From Rhodospirillales bacterium (lineage in GTDB: Bacteria > Pseudomonadota > Alphaproteobacteria > Rhodospirillales > Defluviicoccaceae): a stretch of 64,000 nucleotides of DNA. A program made the translations under genes and the position numbers. The stretch is taken from positions 1-64,000 of the forward strand of contig REEP01000069.1 in NCBI GenBank assembly GCA_007695045.1. Reading direction: 5' to 3'. Below are positions 38,164 through 47,351 of the stretch, in pieces; the first letter of the stretch is position 1; each line of letters begins with the position of its first letter. The notes under the pieces were generated by a model. That model was not told the DNA's origin, searched no databases, and saw nothing but the letters and a program-made list of their open reading frames with translations.

Positions 38164-38602
38164 GGTGCTCAACGAAATCTTCAAAGTCCTTGGCTTCCCG
38201 GAAGTTCTTGTAGACAGACGCGAAACGGACATAGGCGACCTGGTCCAACTGGGCCAGCTGCTCCATGGCCATCTCGCCGATCACCTTGGACGGGATCTCC
38301 GGCTCCCCAAGCGTCTCCAGCCGGCGTTGAATGCTGTTGACGATCCGTTCGATGCGGTCTTCGTCCACCGGCCGCTTACGCAACGCGATCTTGAGGGAGC
38401 GCAGCAGCTTCTCCCGGTCAAACGGCGTTTTCTGGCCGTTCTTCTTGACCACCACCAGTTCCCTAAGGTGAACCCGCTCAAACGTGGTCCAGCGCGCGCC
38501 GCAGGCCGGGCAATAGCGCCGCCGGCGGATCGCGGCGTGATCTTCCGTCGGCCGCGAATCCTTCACCTGGGTATCTTCGTGGCCGCAGAATGGGCAACGC
38601 AT
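38150..38602 (-). CDS. nrdR: Transcriptional repressor NrdR
   Basis: Represses ribonucleotide reductase genes when dATP is bound. The N-terminal zinc ribbon is [17 protein letters not shown] and [18 protein letters not shown]; the ATP cone follows with [18 protein letters not shown]. 150 residues, standard. It leads into ribD, as is common in alphaproteobacteria, with glyA upstream. Confidence 0.96.
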   Translation of the reverse strand: MRCPFCGHEDTQVKDSRPTEDHAAIRRRRYCPACGARWTTFERVHLRELVVVKKNGQKTPFDREKLLRSLKIALRKRPVDEDRIERIVNSIQRRLETLGEPEIPSKVIGEMAMEQLAQLDQVAYVRFASVYKNFREAKDFEDFVEHLGDR

Positions 38603-38663
38603 GCGCCTTGATCCTTTCCCCCCAATGGAGTGTGCGCCGGCCGGCGGTCATCGCACCTCCTGT

Positions 38664-39974
38664 TCAGAAATCCGAGTAGACCGGGAAGCGTTCGCACAAC
38701 TGCAGAACCTGTTCCCGGGCCCGGCCCTCGGCCACGCTGTTGTCATCGGGATTGTGAGCGAGGCCGTCCAGCACGTCGGCGATCAACTCGCCCACCCGGC
38801 GGAACTCGGCCGGGCCGAAACCGCGGGTGGTGCCGGCCGGCGAGCCGAGGCGAATGCCGGAGGTGATGCCGGGCTTTTCCGGGTCGAACGGAATGCCGTT
38901 CTTGTTGCAGGTCAGGTTGGCCCGCCCGAGGCTCGCCTCCGCCGCCTTGCCCGTAACCCGCTTGGGCCTGAGGTCCACCAACACCAAGTGGGTATCGGTG
39001 CCGCCGGAGACGAGGTCGAGCCCGCGCTCCGCCAGGGTCGCGCCCAGCATCTTGGCGTTGTCCGTCACTGCCTTGGCGTAACTGCGGAACTCCGGTCGGA
39101 GCGCTTCGCCGAAGGCCACCGCCTTGGCCGCGATCACATGCATCAGCGGGCCGCCCTGGAGGCCCGGAAACACGGCCGAATTGATCCGCTTGCCCAGATC
39201 CGGGTCCTGACTCAGGATCATGCCACCGCGCGGACCCCGCAGGGTCTTGTGGGTGGTCGTGGTCACCACGTGGGCATGGGGGAACGGGCTCGGATGAACA
39301 CCACCGGCGATCAATCCCGCAAAATGCGCCATGTCCACCATCAGCATCGCGCCGACGGCATCGGCAATCGCACGGAATCGGGCGAAGTCGATGATGCGGG
39401 GATAAGCCGAACCACCGGCGATGATCAGCTTCGGCCGGTGTTCCTTGGCCAACCGCTGTACCTGCTCGAAATCAATCAGCGCGTCCTCTTTCCGAACGCC
39501 GTACTGCACGGCGCGAAACCACTTGCCGGACTGTGCCGGCGCCGCGCCGTGGGTCAGGTGACCGCCGGCATCCAGCGACATGCCCATGAGAACGTCGCCC
39601 GGTTGCAAAAGGGCGAGATAGACTGCCCCGTTGGCCTGGGCGCCGGAATGCGGCTGAACGTTGACGAAGTCGCACCCGAACAATTGTTTGGCCCGCTCAA
39701 TGGCCAGGGCCTCACCCACGTCCACATGCTCGCAACCACCATAGTAGCGCCTGCCGGGATAGCCTTCGGCGTACTTGTTGGTCAGCACCGAGCCCTGGGC
39801 CTCCAGCACCGCGCGCGACACGATGTTCTCGGAGGCGATCAGTTCAATATGCTGGCGCTGACGCCCCAACTCGGCGTGGATCGCCGCGTCCACCGCCGTG
39901 TCGGCCTCGGCCAGCGGGGCACTGAAAAAGCGGTCGTGGGCGGCGCTCGGGTAAGATGACCGGGTTACCGGCAT
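38664..39974 (-). CDS. glyA: Serine hydroxymethyltransferase
   Basis: PLP enzyme that makes glycine and methylene-tetrahydrofolate from serine. ATG 39974 has GGAAGG upstream and gives 436 residues. Key parts are the [12 protein letters not shown] block, [22 protein letters not shown] and the PLP lysine in [14 protein letters not shown]. Leads nrdR by 61 bases. A palindrome lies 37 bases upstream of the start (separate entry). Confidence 0.96.
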   Translation of the reverse strand: MPVTRSSYPSAAHDRFFSAPLAEADTAVDAAIHAELGRQRQHIELIASENIVSRAVLEAQGSVLTNKYAEGYPGRRYYGGCEHVDVGEALAIERAKQLFGCDFVNVQPHSGAQANGAVYLALLQPGDVLMGMSLDAGGHLTHGAAPAQSGKWFRAVQYGVRKEDALIDFEQVQRLAKEHRPKLIIAGGSAYPRIIDFARFRAIADAVGAMLMVDMAHFAGLIAGGVHPSPFPHAHVVTTTTHKTLRGPRGGMILSQDPDLGKRINSAVFPGLQGGPLMHVIAAKAVAFGEALRPEFRSYAKAVTDNAKMLGATLAERGLDLVSGGTDTHLVLVDLRPKRVTGKAAEASLGRANLTCNKNGIPFDPEKPGITSGIRLGSPAGTTRGFGPAEFRRVGELIADVLDGLAHNPDDNSVAEGRAREQVLQLCERFPVYSDF

Positions 39975-40011
39975 AAGGCTGTCCTTCCCTGATTGTGCAG
40001 GTTCCAAGTCT

Positions 40012-40028
40012 GTCGGATATGATCCGAC
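40012..40028. promoter_or_regulatory. Palindrome GTCGGAT-atg-ATCCGAC upstream of glyA
   Basis: A perfect 7-bp inverted repeat with a 3-base centre, placed 38 bases before the glyA start and 45 bases after the rpiB stop. It could be an operator or a short RNA hairpin in the glyA leader. No regulator is identifiable. Confidence 0.3.
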
Positions 40029-40072
40029 CGGCGTTGTTCGTGCTGGGCCGACATCGGTGTGGCGTCGTGATC

Positions 40073-40516
40073 CTACCCGGGATTGGCGAGTTTACGGACA
40101 CGGGCGCTATGACGCCCGGCCGAGAACGTCGTCTCCAGGAAGACCTTGAGACAGTCTCGGGCGACATCCTCCCCGATCATCCGGCCTCCGAAACAGATGA
40201 CGTTGGCGTCGTTGTGCTCCCGCGCAAGGCGTGCGCCCAGCGCGTCGTGGACCAGAGCGGCGCGCACGTTGGGAAAACGATTGGCCGCGATGCTGATGCC
40301 GATGCCGCTGCCACAGACGAGCACACCGCGGCGGGCCTTGCCGTCCCGAAGCACGTGCGCCATCGCATAGGCAAAATCCGGATAGTCCACCGATTCGGCG
40401 CTGTCGGTGCCAAGATCAAGCGTCTCAAACCCCATGTCACGCAGGGACTGAAGCAGCCCAATCTTGAGATTATAGCCGGCATGATCGCTCGCCACGGCAA
40501 TCGTTTCTTTCGTCAT
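40073..40516 (-). CDS. rpiB: Ribose-5-phosphate isomerase B
   Basis: Interconverts ribose 5-phosphate and ribulose 5-phosphate. The product starts [15 protein letters not shown], with the phosphate-binding SDHAG; the catalytic Cys is in [16 protein letters not shown] and the GGRMIG motif follows. ATG 40516 is preferred over 40528 because homologues begin at this point. 147 residues. Upstream of glyA in the same direction, a common pairing. Confidence 0.94.
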   Translation of the reverse strand: MTKETIAVASDHAGYNLKIGLLQSLRDMGFETLDLGTDSAESVDYPDFAYAMAHVLRDGKARRGVLVCGSGIGISIAANRFPNVRAALVHDALGARLAREHNDANVICFGGRMIGEDVARDCLKVFLETTFSAGRHSARVRKLANPG

Positions 40517-40874
40517 GTTCGACACCATGGATCAAGCGTCATTCCACAGGACAATCGTCAACGGTCATCATCCGCCCGGAACACCAACGGCCAACGTTGA
40601 TACCATATCTCGGATTGGGTGGCTACACCGGCACAAGCGGTCGCCGTTATCGGAGACACCGACCGGGCTGGTCGAAGCCCGGAGCCGTCCTTGAACGGCG
40701 GCTGCGGCAGGCGACGCCGCCTCTGCCCGGTATCGCGAAACGCCGTCCGCAAGCGCCGCAAAAACCGCCTCTGAAGCCTAGCCTTGTTTATTTTCGTTTT
40801 TTATTTGACACGACCTTCCTTCGGGATGTTACATAACCACACACTCAAAGCTAAACCTGTCAGGGCGAATACCG
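40517..40874. other. 358-base divergent intergenic region between rpiB and mucR
   Basis: Holds the rpiB promoter region on one side and that of mucR on the other. The last 90 bases before mucR are strikingly AT-rich for this genome (around 40787-40835). Short frames here, such as one beginning at a TTG at 40597, are Arg/Pro-rich and have no ribosome site, so no gene is called. Confidence 0.6.
40805..40834 (+). promoter_or_regulatory. Predicted promoter of mucR in an AT-rich patch
   Basis: TTGACA (40805-40810), an 18-base spacer and TTACAT (40829-40834). The flanking run TTTATTTTCG then TTTTTTATTT is unusual here. MucR proteins bind AT-rich sequence with T-A steps and repress their own genes, so this patch is a candidate autoregulatory site. 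Confidence 0.5.
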
Positions 40875-41324
40875 ATGGATGAAGAGCTGAACGAGAGAAT
40901 CGCACGCGAGGACGTCCTGCGTATGGCGGTGGACGTGGTTGCCGCTTACGTCAGTAACAATCAGGTTCCGTCTGCCCAGATACCGGAGGTCATCCATAGC
41001 GTGTTTGGGTCCCTGTGCGAGCTGGAAGGTGCCTCGTCCGAGATGCGGCAGGAACCTCAGAAGCCGGCGGTACCCATCCGGAAATCAGTTACCCCGGATT
41101 ATATCGTCTGCCTCGAGGACGGAAAGAAGCTGAAGATGCTCAAGCGGCATCTCCATACCACTTACCGCATGACGCCCGAGGAATACCGGGCCAAGTGGGG
41201 TCTTCCATCCGACTACCCCATGGTAGCTCCCAACTACGCCAAGCAGCGCTCAGAGTTCGCCAAGCAGATTGGCCTCGGCCGCAAGGCTGGTGATGACTCA
41301 CGCCGTGGTCGCGCCAAGCGCTGA
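40875..41324 (+). CDS. mucR: MucR/Ros family transcriptional regulator
   Basis: H-NS-like global regulator of alphaproteobacteria, usually controlling surface polysaccharide and cell-cycle genes. 149 residues. The zinc-finger-like region is IVCLEDGKKLKMLKRHL followed by MTPEEYRAKWGLP and YPMVAPNYA. Of the Ros zinc ligands only Cys79 and His92 are kept; the second Cys is Asp82, and the last His pair reads Thr96-Tyr97, with His94 nearby. Some family members fold without zinc, so this need not be inactive. No linked polysaccharide operon is adjacent, though galU and ugd lie 20 kb away. Confidence 0.93.
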   Translation: MDEELNERIAREDVLRMAVDVVAAYVSNNQVPSAQIPEVIHSVFGSLCELEGASSEMRQEPQKPAVPIRKSVTPDYIVCLEDGKKLKMLKRHLHTTYRMTPEEYRAKWGLPSDYPMVAPNYAKQRSEFAKQIGLGRKAGDDSRRGRAKR

Positions 41325-41644
41325 ACGCGAATCCCATAGCGGTTGTGCGCGTGCAAACAATCGGACGCGTCAGACGAACGGGATAGACAGGTTCGGAAGG
41401 GGCGTGCGCGTCCCTCCGAACTCGCTTTGTCATAGTCTTTCAGCCGGGGAAAAGGGTGGAAAGGCGACTTGGGGAAGCCGCCTTTCCGATGCGTCATGCC
41501 ACCTGGGGGCAGGTTCCGGGCGGCATGCGCACGACTACATCTTGATACGCTCCTATTATCGCGCTGCATTTGATCTTTGGAGGTCCCTCATGTCGAGGGG
41601 CCTGCAGCGCGAGTGATTGCGTTGCCTGCGCGCTCGAACTCCCC
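41325..41644. other. 320-base gap between mucR and the Cys-repeat gene
   Basis: No gene called. It contains two hairpins. One is GTTCGGA-a-GGG / CCCTCCGAAC (41391-41421, one bulged base), which may help end mucR transcripts. The other is GGAAAGGCG / CGCCTTTCC (41458-41487) without a T tail. A third, AGGTCCCTC / GAGGGGCCT (41581-41603), lies near the stop of the opposite-strand gene. A good ribosome site (GGAGG) precedes an 8-codon frame at 41590, too short to call. Confidence 0.5.
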
Positions 41645-41977
41645 TTAGCGCTTGGGCGCGCAGGGGTTCTTGGCTGCACACGGGTTCTTGGCTGCACATG
41701 GGTTGGCGGCGGCGCAAGGATTGGCTGCGCACGGATCGGCCGCGCAGGGATCGGCCGCGCAGGGATCGGCTGCGCACGCGCCGCAGGGCTTGCAGGCCAC
41801 GACATGAATACTGCCGCTGCGCGACTTGGCGGTGGGCAGTTCAGCGGTCATCGAACGAACGTCCATTGTCGCGGTCACCGGGCTGGCCGCAGCCATCGAG
41901 GTGCCGAGGGCAATGCCGGCGGCGGCAAGGGCGGGCATGACGGTGGTATTGAGCAGGGTCTGCCGGTTGGTCTTCAT
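41645..41977 (-). CDS. Secreted cysteine-repeat peptide (CAADPC/CAAKNPC repeats)
   Basis: A 110-residue secreted protein. ATG 41977 has GAGGAGG upstream and opens a signal peptide (MKTNRQTLL, then PALAAAGIALGTSMAAAS). After about 35 ordinary residues the last 48 become a near-regular repeat: VACKPCGAC, three AADPC units, AANPC, AAANPC, two AAKNPC units, ending APKR. Ten Cys are spaced 4 to 7 residues apart, each but one of the last nine preceded by Pro. This suggests metal binding or a modified peptide. No MNIO (DUF692) maturation partner, exporter or metal regulator was seen beside it. I have a vague memory of KNPCAAKNPC repeats in other proteobacteria but no family name. Confidence 0.7.
   Translation of the reverse strand: MKTNRQTLLNTTVMPALAAAGIALGTSMAAASPVTATMDVRSMTAELPTAKSRSGSIHVVACKPCGACAADPCAADPCAADPCAANPCAAANPCAAKNPCAAKNPCAPKR
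41650..41775 (-). repeat. Short tandem repeats encoding the CAAxPC region
   Basis: On the plus strand the 15-base unit GCGCAGGGATCGGCC recurs in near-identical tandem copies around 41734-41775, followed leftward by 18-base units containing GGGTTCTTGGCTGCAC. Repeats are in frame, so copy number can change without breaking the gene. Confidence 0.8.
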
Positions 41978-42217
41978 GGTCCTGGCCTCCTCAATCTGAA
42001 AATGCGAAGAATTAACTGTTGGCATCATGCTCCGCCCCAGCCGCTGAGACGAGTCACGCCGCATCACGAAACAGTGAACGCCGGCCAAGCAACGTTAACC
42101 GAGGACGCCCGGACAGGGTCACGAAACGACCGTGGACAACCGGCCAGGAAATCGGCGGGCACATGGTTCGGACAAGCAGTCTGGGCAGCCAAGAGGTACG
42201 ACTGAAGGGGGCCGCCC

Positions 42218-42775
42218 TCAAGCAGGTTCGAGTTCGCTGTCCCAGTACAGGAAGTCGCGCCAGCTTTCATGCAGGTAGTTGGGCGGGAATGCCCGGCCGT
42301 TCTCCTGCAACTCGTACGCCGTGGGCTCGTACGGGTGGCGCAGCGGATGAATGCCGCACTCGTGCGGCAACCGGTGCCCCTTGCTCAGATTGCAAGGCTC
42401 GCAAGCCGTGACGACGTTGGTCCAAAGCGTCCGGCCGCCGCGAGCGCGCGGGGTGACATGATCGAACGTAAGGTCCTCGGTCGGCAAGTGATCGCCGCAG
42501 TACTGGCAGGCGAACCGGTCGCGCAGAAACACGTTGAAGCGGGTGAACGCAGGCCGGCGCACCATCGGCACATACTGCTTCAGGGAGATCACGCTCGGCA
42601 GCCGGAACTCCCGGGACGGGGAGTGCACGGCGCGATCATACTCGGAAATCACATTGACCCGGTCCAGGCAGACCGCCTTGATGGTTTCCTGCCACGGCCA
42701 GAGAGACAGCGGAAAATAGCTGAGGGGCCGAAAATCGGCGTTCAGGACCAAAGCTGGATAGCTCTCTAATCCCAT
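42218..42775 (-). CDS. HNH endonuclease family protein
   Basis: 185 residues. The HNH core is FACQYCGDHL, LTFDHVTPRARGG, NVVTACEPCNLSKG, with two CxxC zinc pairs and the catalytic His of DHV. The N-terminal part ALVLNADFRPLSYFPLSLWPW is the conserved extension of a widespread stand-alone bacterial HNH protein. ATG 42775 is used; a TTG lies 7 codons earlier. No restriction or phage genes are adjacent. The biological role of this common family is not established to my knowledge. Confidence 0.9.
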   Translation of the reverse strand: MGLESYPALVLNADFRPLSYFPLSLWPWQETIKAVCLDRVNVISEYDRAVHSPSREFRLPSVISLKQYVPMVRRPAFTRFNVFLRDRFACQYCGDHLPTEDLTFDHVTPRARGGRTLWTNVVTACEPCNLSKGHRLPHECGIHPLRHPYEPTAYELQENGRAFPPNYLHESWRDFLYWDSELEPA

Positions 42776-42914
42776 CCAAACGGTTCCCGATGTCAACCCA
42801 CGGCGAGACCCTACAACATATAGAGCGCGCCTGCCAAACCTGCACTCCGTGAAGTTTTGGTGACCCGCATCACCAGAGCCGGGCCCCCTCCCGACCGCGC
42901 CCGGACCCCCTGGC

Positions 42915-43586
42915 TCATGGCACCGCCATCCGAAACACTTGGCCCAGGAATTTGAGATCCAGCCGGATCGTGGCCTCGTCGATCCCGTGGCCCAGATTGG
43001 GCATCACGTGCGCTTCCACCGGAACGCCGGCGGCCCGCAGCGTCCCCTCCGCCACCGGCAGCGCCTGCACCGGCAGAACCTCGTCCAGCGCGCCGTGGGT
43101 CAACAGCACCGGCGGGCGGGACCGGAGTTCTCGTGCCACGCGGCTCTCGCCGACCAGCATGCCGGAATGCGACACGATCCCCGCCGGCCCCGGTGCCCGG
43201 CGCAGGCCCACGTGCAACGCCATCATCGCCCCCTGGGAAAAGCCGATCAGCACCATCCGGTCGGCGAACAGGGCGTGCTCCGACAACTGCTGGTCAATGA
43301 AGGCGTCCAGCGCCGGCGCCGCCGATTGCGCGCCCTGCAGCCGGGTGCTCGCCTGCATGTTCTGGATGCTGAACCATTGATAGCCGAACGGCGCCATCTC
43401 GAACCGCTCGGGGGCATTGGGTGCCACGAAATGGGCATCGGGCAGCAGCATCTGATAGAGCGGCGCCAAGCCGATGAGATCGTTGCCATCGGCGCCGATG
43501 CCGTGCAGCAGGATCACCAACTGCTGCGGCTGCCCGCCGTTCTTGGGCGGTACGCTGGGTCCATCCAGGACGGGTACATCCACCAT
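42915..43586 (-). CDS. Carboxylesterase/phospholipase family hydrolase
   Basis: Alpha/beta hydrolase of the YpfH/carboxylesterase type, 223 residues. The oxyanion region is VILLHGIGADGNDLIGLAP, the nucleophile Ser is in GFSQGAMMAL, the acid is Asp of GALDEVLP and the base is His of LGHGID. Cytosolic. ATG 43586 is taken; the open frame to 43667 adds nothing conserved. Substrate unknown. A lone gene. Confidence 0.9.
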   Translation of the reverse strand: MVDVPVLDGPSVPPKNGGQPQQLVILLHGIGADGNDLIGLAPLYQMLLPDAHFVAPNAPERFEMAPFGYQWFSIQNMQASTRLQGAQSAAPALDAFIDQQLSEHALFADRMVLIGFSQGAMMALHVGLRRAPGPAGIVSHSGMLVGESRVARELRSRPPVLLTHGALDEVLPVQALPVAEGTLRAAGVPVEAHVMPNLGHGIDEATIRLDLKFLGQVFRMAVP

Positions 43587-43746
43587 GGCAATCCCGTATC
43601 GGCGGCCCGGTAAAGGCGGCCATTGATCGCAAGCCTCCGGCACACCAGTGTGATGGCGCGGGGGCAAACGCGCGGGAGGCTAGCGGAAAACCCCGAAACA
43701 CGCCACCGAAACCGGGACGGCGGCAGCCGCGGAGCGTGCCCCGCAG

Positions 43747-44625
43747 TCACACTGCCAGATGCAGGCCGGCGACAAGGTCGAGATAGTCCGGCTCCTCCGG
43801 CCCGATGAGGCCGTGGCGAATCAGGAAATCGATCATGACCAGAGCGCAGTTGAACTTGAAATCCTCAGTATCGCGCACGGCTTCCGCGACCCGCTCGATC
43901 GGCCACAGCTCGAATCCTGAAAGCTCGCCGTCAGTGTTGCGCGGCACGAAACTGGCCGGCAAGTCCAGGTCATAGAGGAACAGGACGTCGTTGCGCAGGC
44001 CCTCCGGACGCTGCGTGCAGTAGCTGATGGCGCCGACCGGACGCGCCCGTGCTGCCATTTCTGGTGATACCGCCGCCTCTTCCGCCGCTTCCTTCAGAAG
44101 GTTCTCGCGCAGCGACAGGCCCGCCGGCTGGCCGCCCGCCACCATCTGGTCGAGTTTGCCTGGGGCCAGGCGCTTGTCGAGACTGCGCCGCCCCACCCAC
44201 ATGCGCACGCCCGTCGCCGGATCTCCCGGATCCGCCAGATCCGGCCCGTCCCGGACCACGCCATTGACATGAATGCCGTAGCCGCGCACGCCGAACGCCG
44301 GCACCGCGCCGCGATCGATGGCGAACAGCGGTCGGTCGAAGCGGGCACCGACGGCAAACATTTCGCCGCGCCAATCATCCAGGATTCCCCGGGCGCCCAG
44401 AGTGCGCACCACCGCGGCCACCGCCTTGGTCCGCGCATCGAACCCCTTGAGGTTCGGGTTCAGTGCCACCGCATGCTCGTCCACGACGAATACCTCCGGA
44501 AACGCGGCCAGCGCTGCTGCCAGTTCGGGGCGGACCCAGCCGACGGTCGCACCGTCGGCCCGAAAGGGCCGGAAGGCGCTTGGGTCGAACAGCTGACAGG
44601 CCCGGATGCGATCGAGATAACTCAT
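43747..44625 (-). CDS. DUF4743/Nudix protein (thiamine pyrophosphokinase-associated type)
   Basis: 292 residues. The N-terminal third is DUF4743 ([18 protein letters not shown] and VGWVRPELA), the rest a Nudix fold. The Nudix box is altered: [21 protein letters not shown] keeps the EAAEE metal end, but the spacing and Arg-Glu pair differ from the standard motif. Eukaryotic relatives (Nudix 20/24 type) sit beside thiamine pyrophosphokinase and some remove damaged thiamine diphosphate forms. YGIHVNGVV and [10 protein letters not shown] are characteristic. Divergent from rph. Confidence 0.85.
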   Translation of the reverse strand: MSYLDRIRACQLFDPSAFRPFRADGATVGWVRPELAAALAAFPEVFVVDEHAVALNPNLKGFDARTKAVAAVVRTLGARGILDDWRGEMFAVGARFDRPLFAIDRGAVPAFGVRGYGIHVNGVVRDGPDLADPGDPATGVRMWVGRRSLDKRLAPGKLDQMVAGGQPAGLSLRENLLKEAAEEAAVSPEMAARARPVGAISYCTQRPEGLRNDVLFLYDLDLPASFVPRNTDGELSGFELWPIERVAEAVRDTEDFKFNCALVMIDFLIRHGLIGPEEPDYLDLVAGLHLAV

Positions 44626-44741
44626 GGCCTCCTCCGGTTACGGGGATGGATCTGCGCCACGGCGCGGCCATGCTTTACCATGCAGGGCATAAAGGAGTAG
44701 CGTGCAAGAGTCTCTCGCACCCTGACCAAATCGGAACCCCC

Positions 44742-45461
44742 ATGAGGCCATCCGGCCGCGCCGCCGACGCCATGCGCCCCGTCCTGATCGAGACGGCGGT
44801 GAACAAATATGCCGAGGGCTCGTGCCGGATACGGTTCGGCGATACCGAGGTGCTGTGTACCGCTTCCGCCGAACAACGAGTGCCGTCGTGGCTTCGGGAT
44901 GCCGGGCGGGGCTGGGTCACGGCGGAATACGGCATGCTGCCGCGCGCCACCGCCCAGCGCACCGATCGGGAGGCCGCGCGCGGCCGGCAGACCGGCCGGA
45001 CCCAGGAGATCCAGCGCCTGATCGGCCGCAGCCTGCGAGCCGCCACCGACCTCAAGGCCATGGGTGAACTGCAGGTCCGGGTCGATTGCGATGTGATCGT
45101 CGCCGACGGTGGCACCCGCACCGCTGCCATCACCGGCGCTTACGTCGCCCTTCACCTGGCCTTCCGGCGCCTGGTGGACCTCGGCATCGTCGGGGCCCTG
45201 CCGCTGACCGATCAGGTCGCTGCGGTGTCCTGCGGCCTCTACAAAGAGACCCCGATCCTCGACCTGGATTACCAGGAAGACAGCGCCGCCGCCGCCGATG
45301 CCAACTTCGTTCTGACCGGGCGCGGCGGCATCGTCGAGGTCCAGGGTACTGCCGAGGAACGGCCGTTCACGGAGACGCAGTTCGCCCAGATGATGGCACT
45401 GGCCCGAAAAGGGATCGGCGAACTGGTCGCCCTGCAACGCAAGGCCGTCTATATCGCGTGA
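44742..45461 (+). CDS. rph: Ribonuclease PH
   Basis: Phosphate-dependent 3' exonuclease that trims tRNA. ATG 44742 gives 239 residues beginning [18 protein letters not shown]. Family marks are [64 protein letters not shown]. The open frame extends upstream without homology. First of rph-rdgB-hemW. Confidence 0.95.
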   Translation: MRPSGRAADAMRPVLIETAVNKYAEGSCRIRFGDTEVLCTASAEQRVPSWLRDAGRGWVTAEYGMLPRATAQRTDREAARGRQTGRTQEIQRLIGRSLRAATDLKAMGELQVRVDCDVIVADGGTRTAAITGAYVALHLAFRRLVDLGIVGALPLTDQVAAVSCGLYKETPILDLDYQEDSAAAADANFVLTGRGGIVEVQGTAEERPFTETQFAQMMALARKGIGELVALQRKAVYIA

Positions 45462-45534
45462 TCGCCACGCTTCAGTCCACCACGCATCGCCCGGCGGGCC
45501 GGTCACGATCAGGGCAAGAAGGATCGGTAAAATC

Positions 45535-46146
45535 ATGGCACGGCTGTTTTCGGGTGGCCCCCTGGTCATCGCCAGCCACAACTCCGGAAAGGTGCGGGAA
45601 ATCCGGGATCTGCTGCAGCCACTGGGAGCGGACGTGATCGCCGCCGCCGACCTGGGCCTGCCGGAACCCGCGGAAACCGGACGGTCTTTCCTCGCCAATG
45701 CCGAGATCAAGGCGCTCGCCGCGGCGACGGCATCCGGCCACCCGGCGCTGGCCGACGATTCCGGCTTGGTGGTGGCCGCCTTGCGCAACCAGCCGGGCAT
45801 CTATTCCGCGCGCTGGGCCGGACCGGAAAAGGATTTCGCCAAGGCAATGGCCGAGGTGGAGGCGCGGCTCAGCGGTATCATCGACCGGCGCGGCCATTTC
45901 GCCTGCGCCCTCGCCCTGGCTTGGCCCGACGGCCACGTGGAGACATTCTCCGGTAATGTCTATGGCACCCTGGTGTGGCCGCCACGGGGCGATCGGGGCT
46001 TCGGCTACGATCCGATGTTCGTGCCTGACGGTTACGACATCACCTTTGGAGAGATGCCGCCGGAAGAAAAACACCGCATCAGTCACCGCGCCAAGGCGTT
46101 CCATCGGCTGGTGCAGGCCTGCTTTCCCGGTCCGGTGACGGCCTGA
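45535..46146 (+). CDS. rdgB: XTP/dITP diphosphatase (RdgB/HAM1)
   Basis: Removes non-canonical purine nucleotides. The substrate loop is [11 protein letters not shown]; the catalytic block is [28 protein letters not shown] and [10 protein letters not shown] follow. 203 residues. 73 bases behind rph. Confidence 0.95.
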   Translation: MARLFSGGPLVIASHNSGKVREIRDLLQPLGADVIAAADLGLPEPAETGRSFLANAEIKALAAATASGHPALADDSGLVVAALRNQPGIYSARWAGPEKDFAKAMAEVEARLSGIIDRRGHFACALALAWPDGHVETFSGNVYGTLVWPPRGDRGFGYDPMFVPDGYDITFGEMPPEEKHRISHRAKAFHRLVQACFPGPVTA

Positions 46147-46157
46147 GGCGGCAATCC

Positions 46158-47333
46158 GTGGCGCCGGACGACGATGGCCTCGGCATCTACGTGCACTGGC
46201 CGTTCTGCATCTCCAAGTGTCCCTACTGCGATTTCAACAGTCACGTGGCCGATGCCGTCGACGACGCCCGCTGGCGGTCTGCGCTGCTGCTGGAACTGGC
46301 CCACGCCGCAAAGGAAACGCCGGGTCGCGCGGTGACCAGCATATTTTTCGGCGGCGGCACCCCGTCGCTGATACCGCCCGCATCGGTGGGGGCGGTGATC
46401 GATGCGGTGCACCGCCACTGGTCGGTGGCCCAAGATGTTGAAATCACGCTGGAGGCAAACCCATCCTCGGCGGAAGCGGCGCGCTTCGCGGCCCTGGCCG
46501 CGGCCGGGGTCAACCGTCTGTCGCTGGGCGTACAATCCCTCGACGACGCGGTCCTGAGGTTTCTCGGCCGCGCCCACGACGCGGCCGAGGCCCGCGGCGC
46601 GATCGCCGCCGCTGCCCGGTACTTTCCGCGCTATTCGTTCGACCTGATCTACGGCTGGGCGGAGCATGCGCCGGCCCGATGGCACCAGGACCTAACCCAG
46701 GCCCTTGCCCACGCCGGCAGCCATGTTTCCGTCTATCAGTTGACCATCGAACCGGGCACCGCTTTCCACCGCCGGCGCATGGCCGCCGGCGACGACGACA
46801 CCTTGGCCGATCTTTACGAGGTGACCCAAGACGTCCTGGACGCGGCGGGATTGCCCGCCTACGAGGTGTCCAACCATGCCCGTCCCGGCCACGAATGCCG
46901 CCACAACCGGGCGGTCTGGCGCGGCGGCGACTACCTCGGCATCGGTCCGGGCGCGCACGGCCGGTTGCGTCGCGGGACGACCACCGTCGCACAGCAGCGC
47001 CACCGTGGGCCTGAGCGCTGGCTTGACGCGGTGGAAGGCTCCGGCCACGGGACCCAGCGGGAAACCCGGCTGGTGCCGTTCGAGCGCGCGGAGGAGCTGC
47101 TTCTGATGGGCCTTCGCTTGACCGAAGGAGTGGATGCCGGCCGTTTCCGGGCCCTGACCGGCCTTCCCCTGGATCGGGCGATCCGGCCCGAGGCGGTTCA
47201 GCCCCTGACCGACGAGGGCCTGATCGCCGTTCGCGGCGCCCGTCTGGCCGCAACCCCCCGTGGCCGGCTGTGCCTGGATTCGGTACTCGCGGCCTTGCTT
47301 GCCGACGACGCCCCCACCGCGGCTGACAACTGA
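46158..47333 (+). CDS. hemW: Radical SAM heme chaperone HemW
   Basis: Radical SAM protein related to coproporphyrinogen dehydrogenase HemN but now regarded as a heme chaperone. The cluster motif is CISKCPYCDF within IYVHWPFCISKCPYC, lacking the extra cysteine of true HemN. GGGTPSL and LSLGVQSLDD are present. GTG 46158 start, 11 bases behind rdgB. 391 residues. Confidence 0.93.
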   Translation: MAPDDDGLGIYVHWPFCISKCPYCDFNSHVADAVDDARWRSALLLELAHAAKETPGRAVTSIFFGGGTPSLIPPASVGAVIDAVHRHWSVAQDVEITLEANPSSAEAARFAALAAAGVNRLSLGVQSLDDAVLRFLGRAHDAAEARGAIAAAARYFPRYSFDLIYGWAEHAPARWHQDLTQALAHAGSHVSVYQLTIEPGTAFHRRRMAAGDDDTLADLYEVTQDVLDAAGLPAYEVSNHARPGHECRHNRAVWRGGDYLGIGPGAHGRLRRGTTTVAQQRHRGPERWLDAVEGSGHGTQRETRLVPFERAEELLLMGLRLTEGVDAGRFRALTGLPLDRAIRPEAVQPLTDEGLIAVRGARLAATPRGRLCLDSVLAALLADDAPTAADN

Positions 47334-47351
47334 CGCCCGCTGCTGGACCAG

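Noticed and set aside
40597-40836. 79-codon frame upstream of mucR
   Set aside because: TTG start, no ribosome site, Arg/Pro-rich, and it covers the mucR promoter.
41590-41616. Short frame MSRGLQRE with a good ribosome site
   Set aside because: Eight codons, no conservation can be judged, and the GGAGG lies inside a hairpin that may serve the opposite strand.
41650-41775. Possible CRISPR-like array
   Set aside because: Units of 15-18 bases are contiguous with no spacers and encode the in-frame CAAxPC repeats of a secreted peptide.
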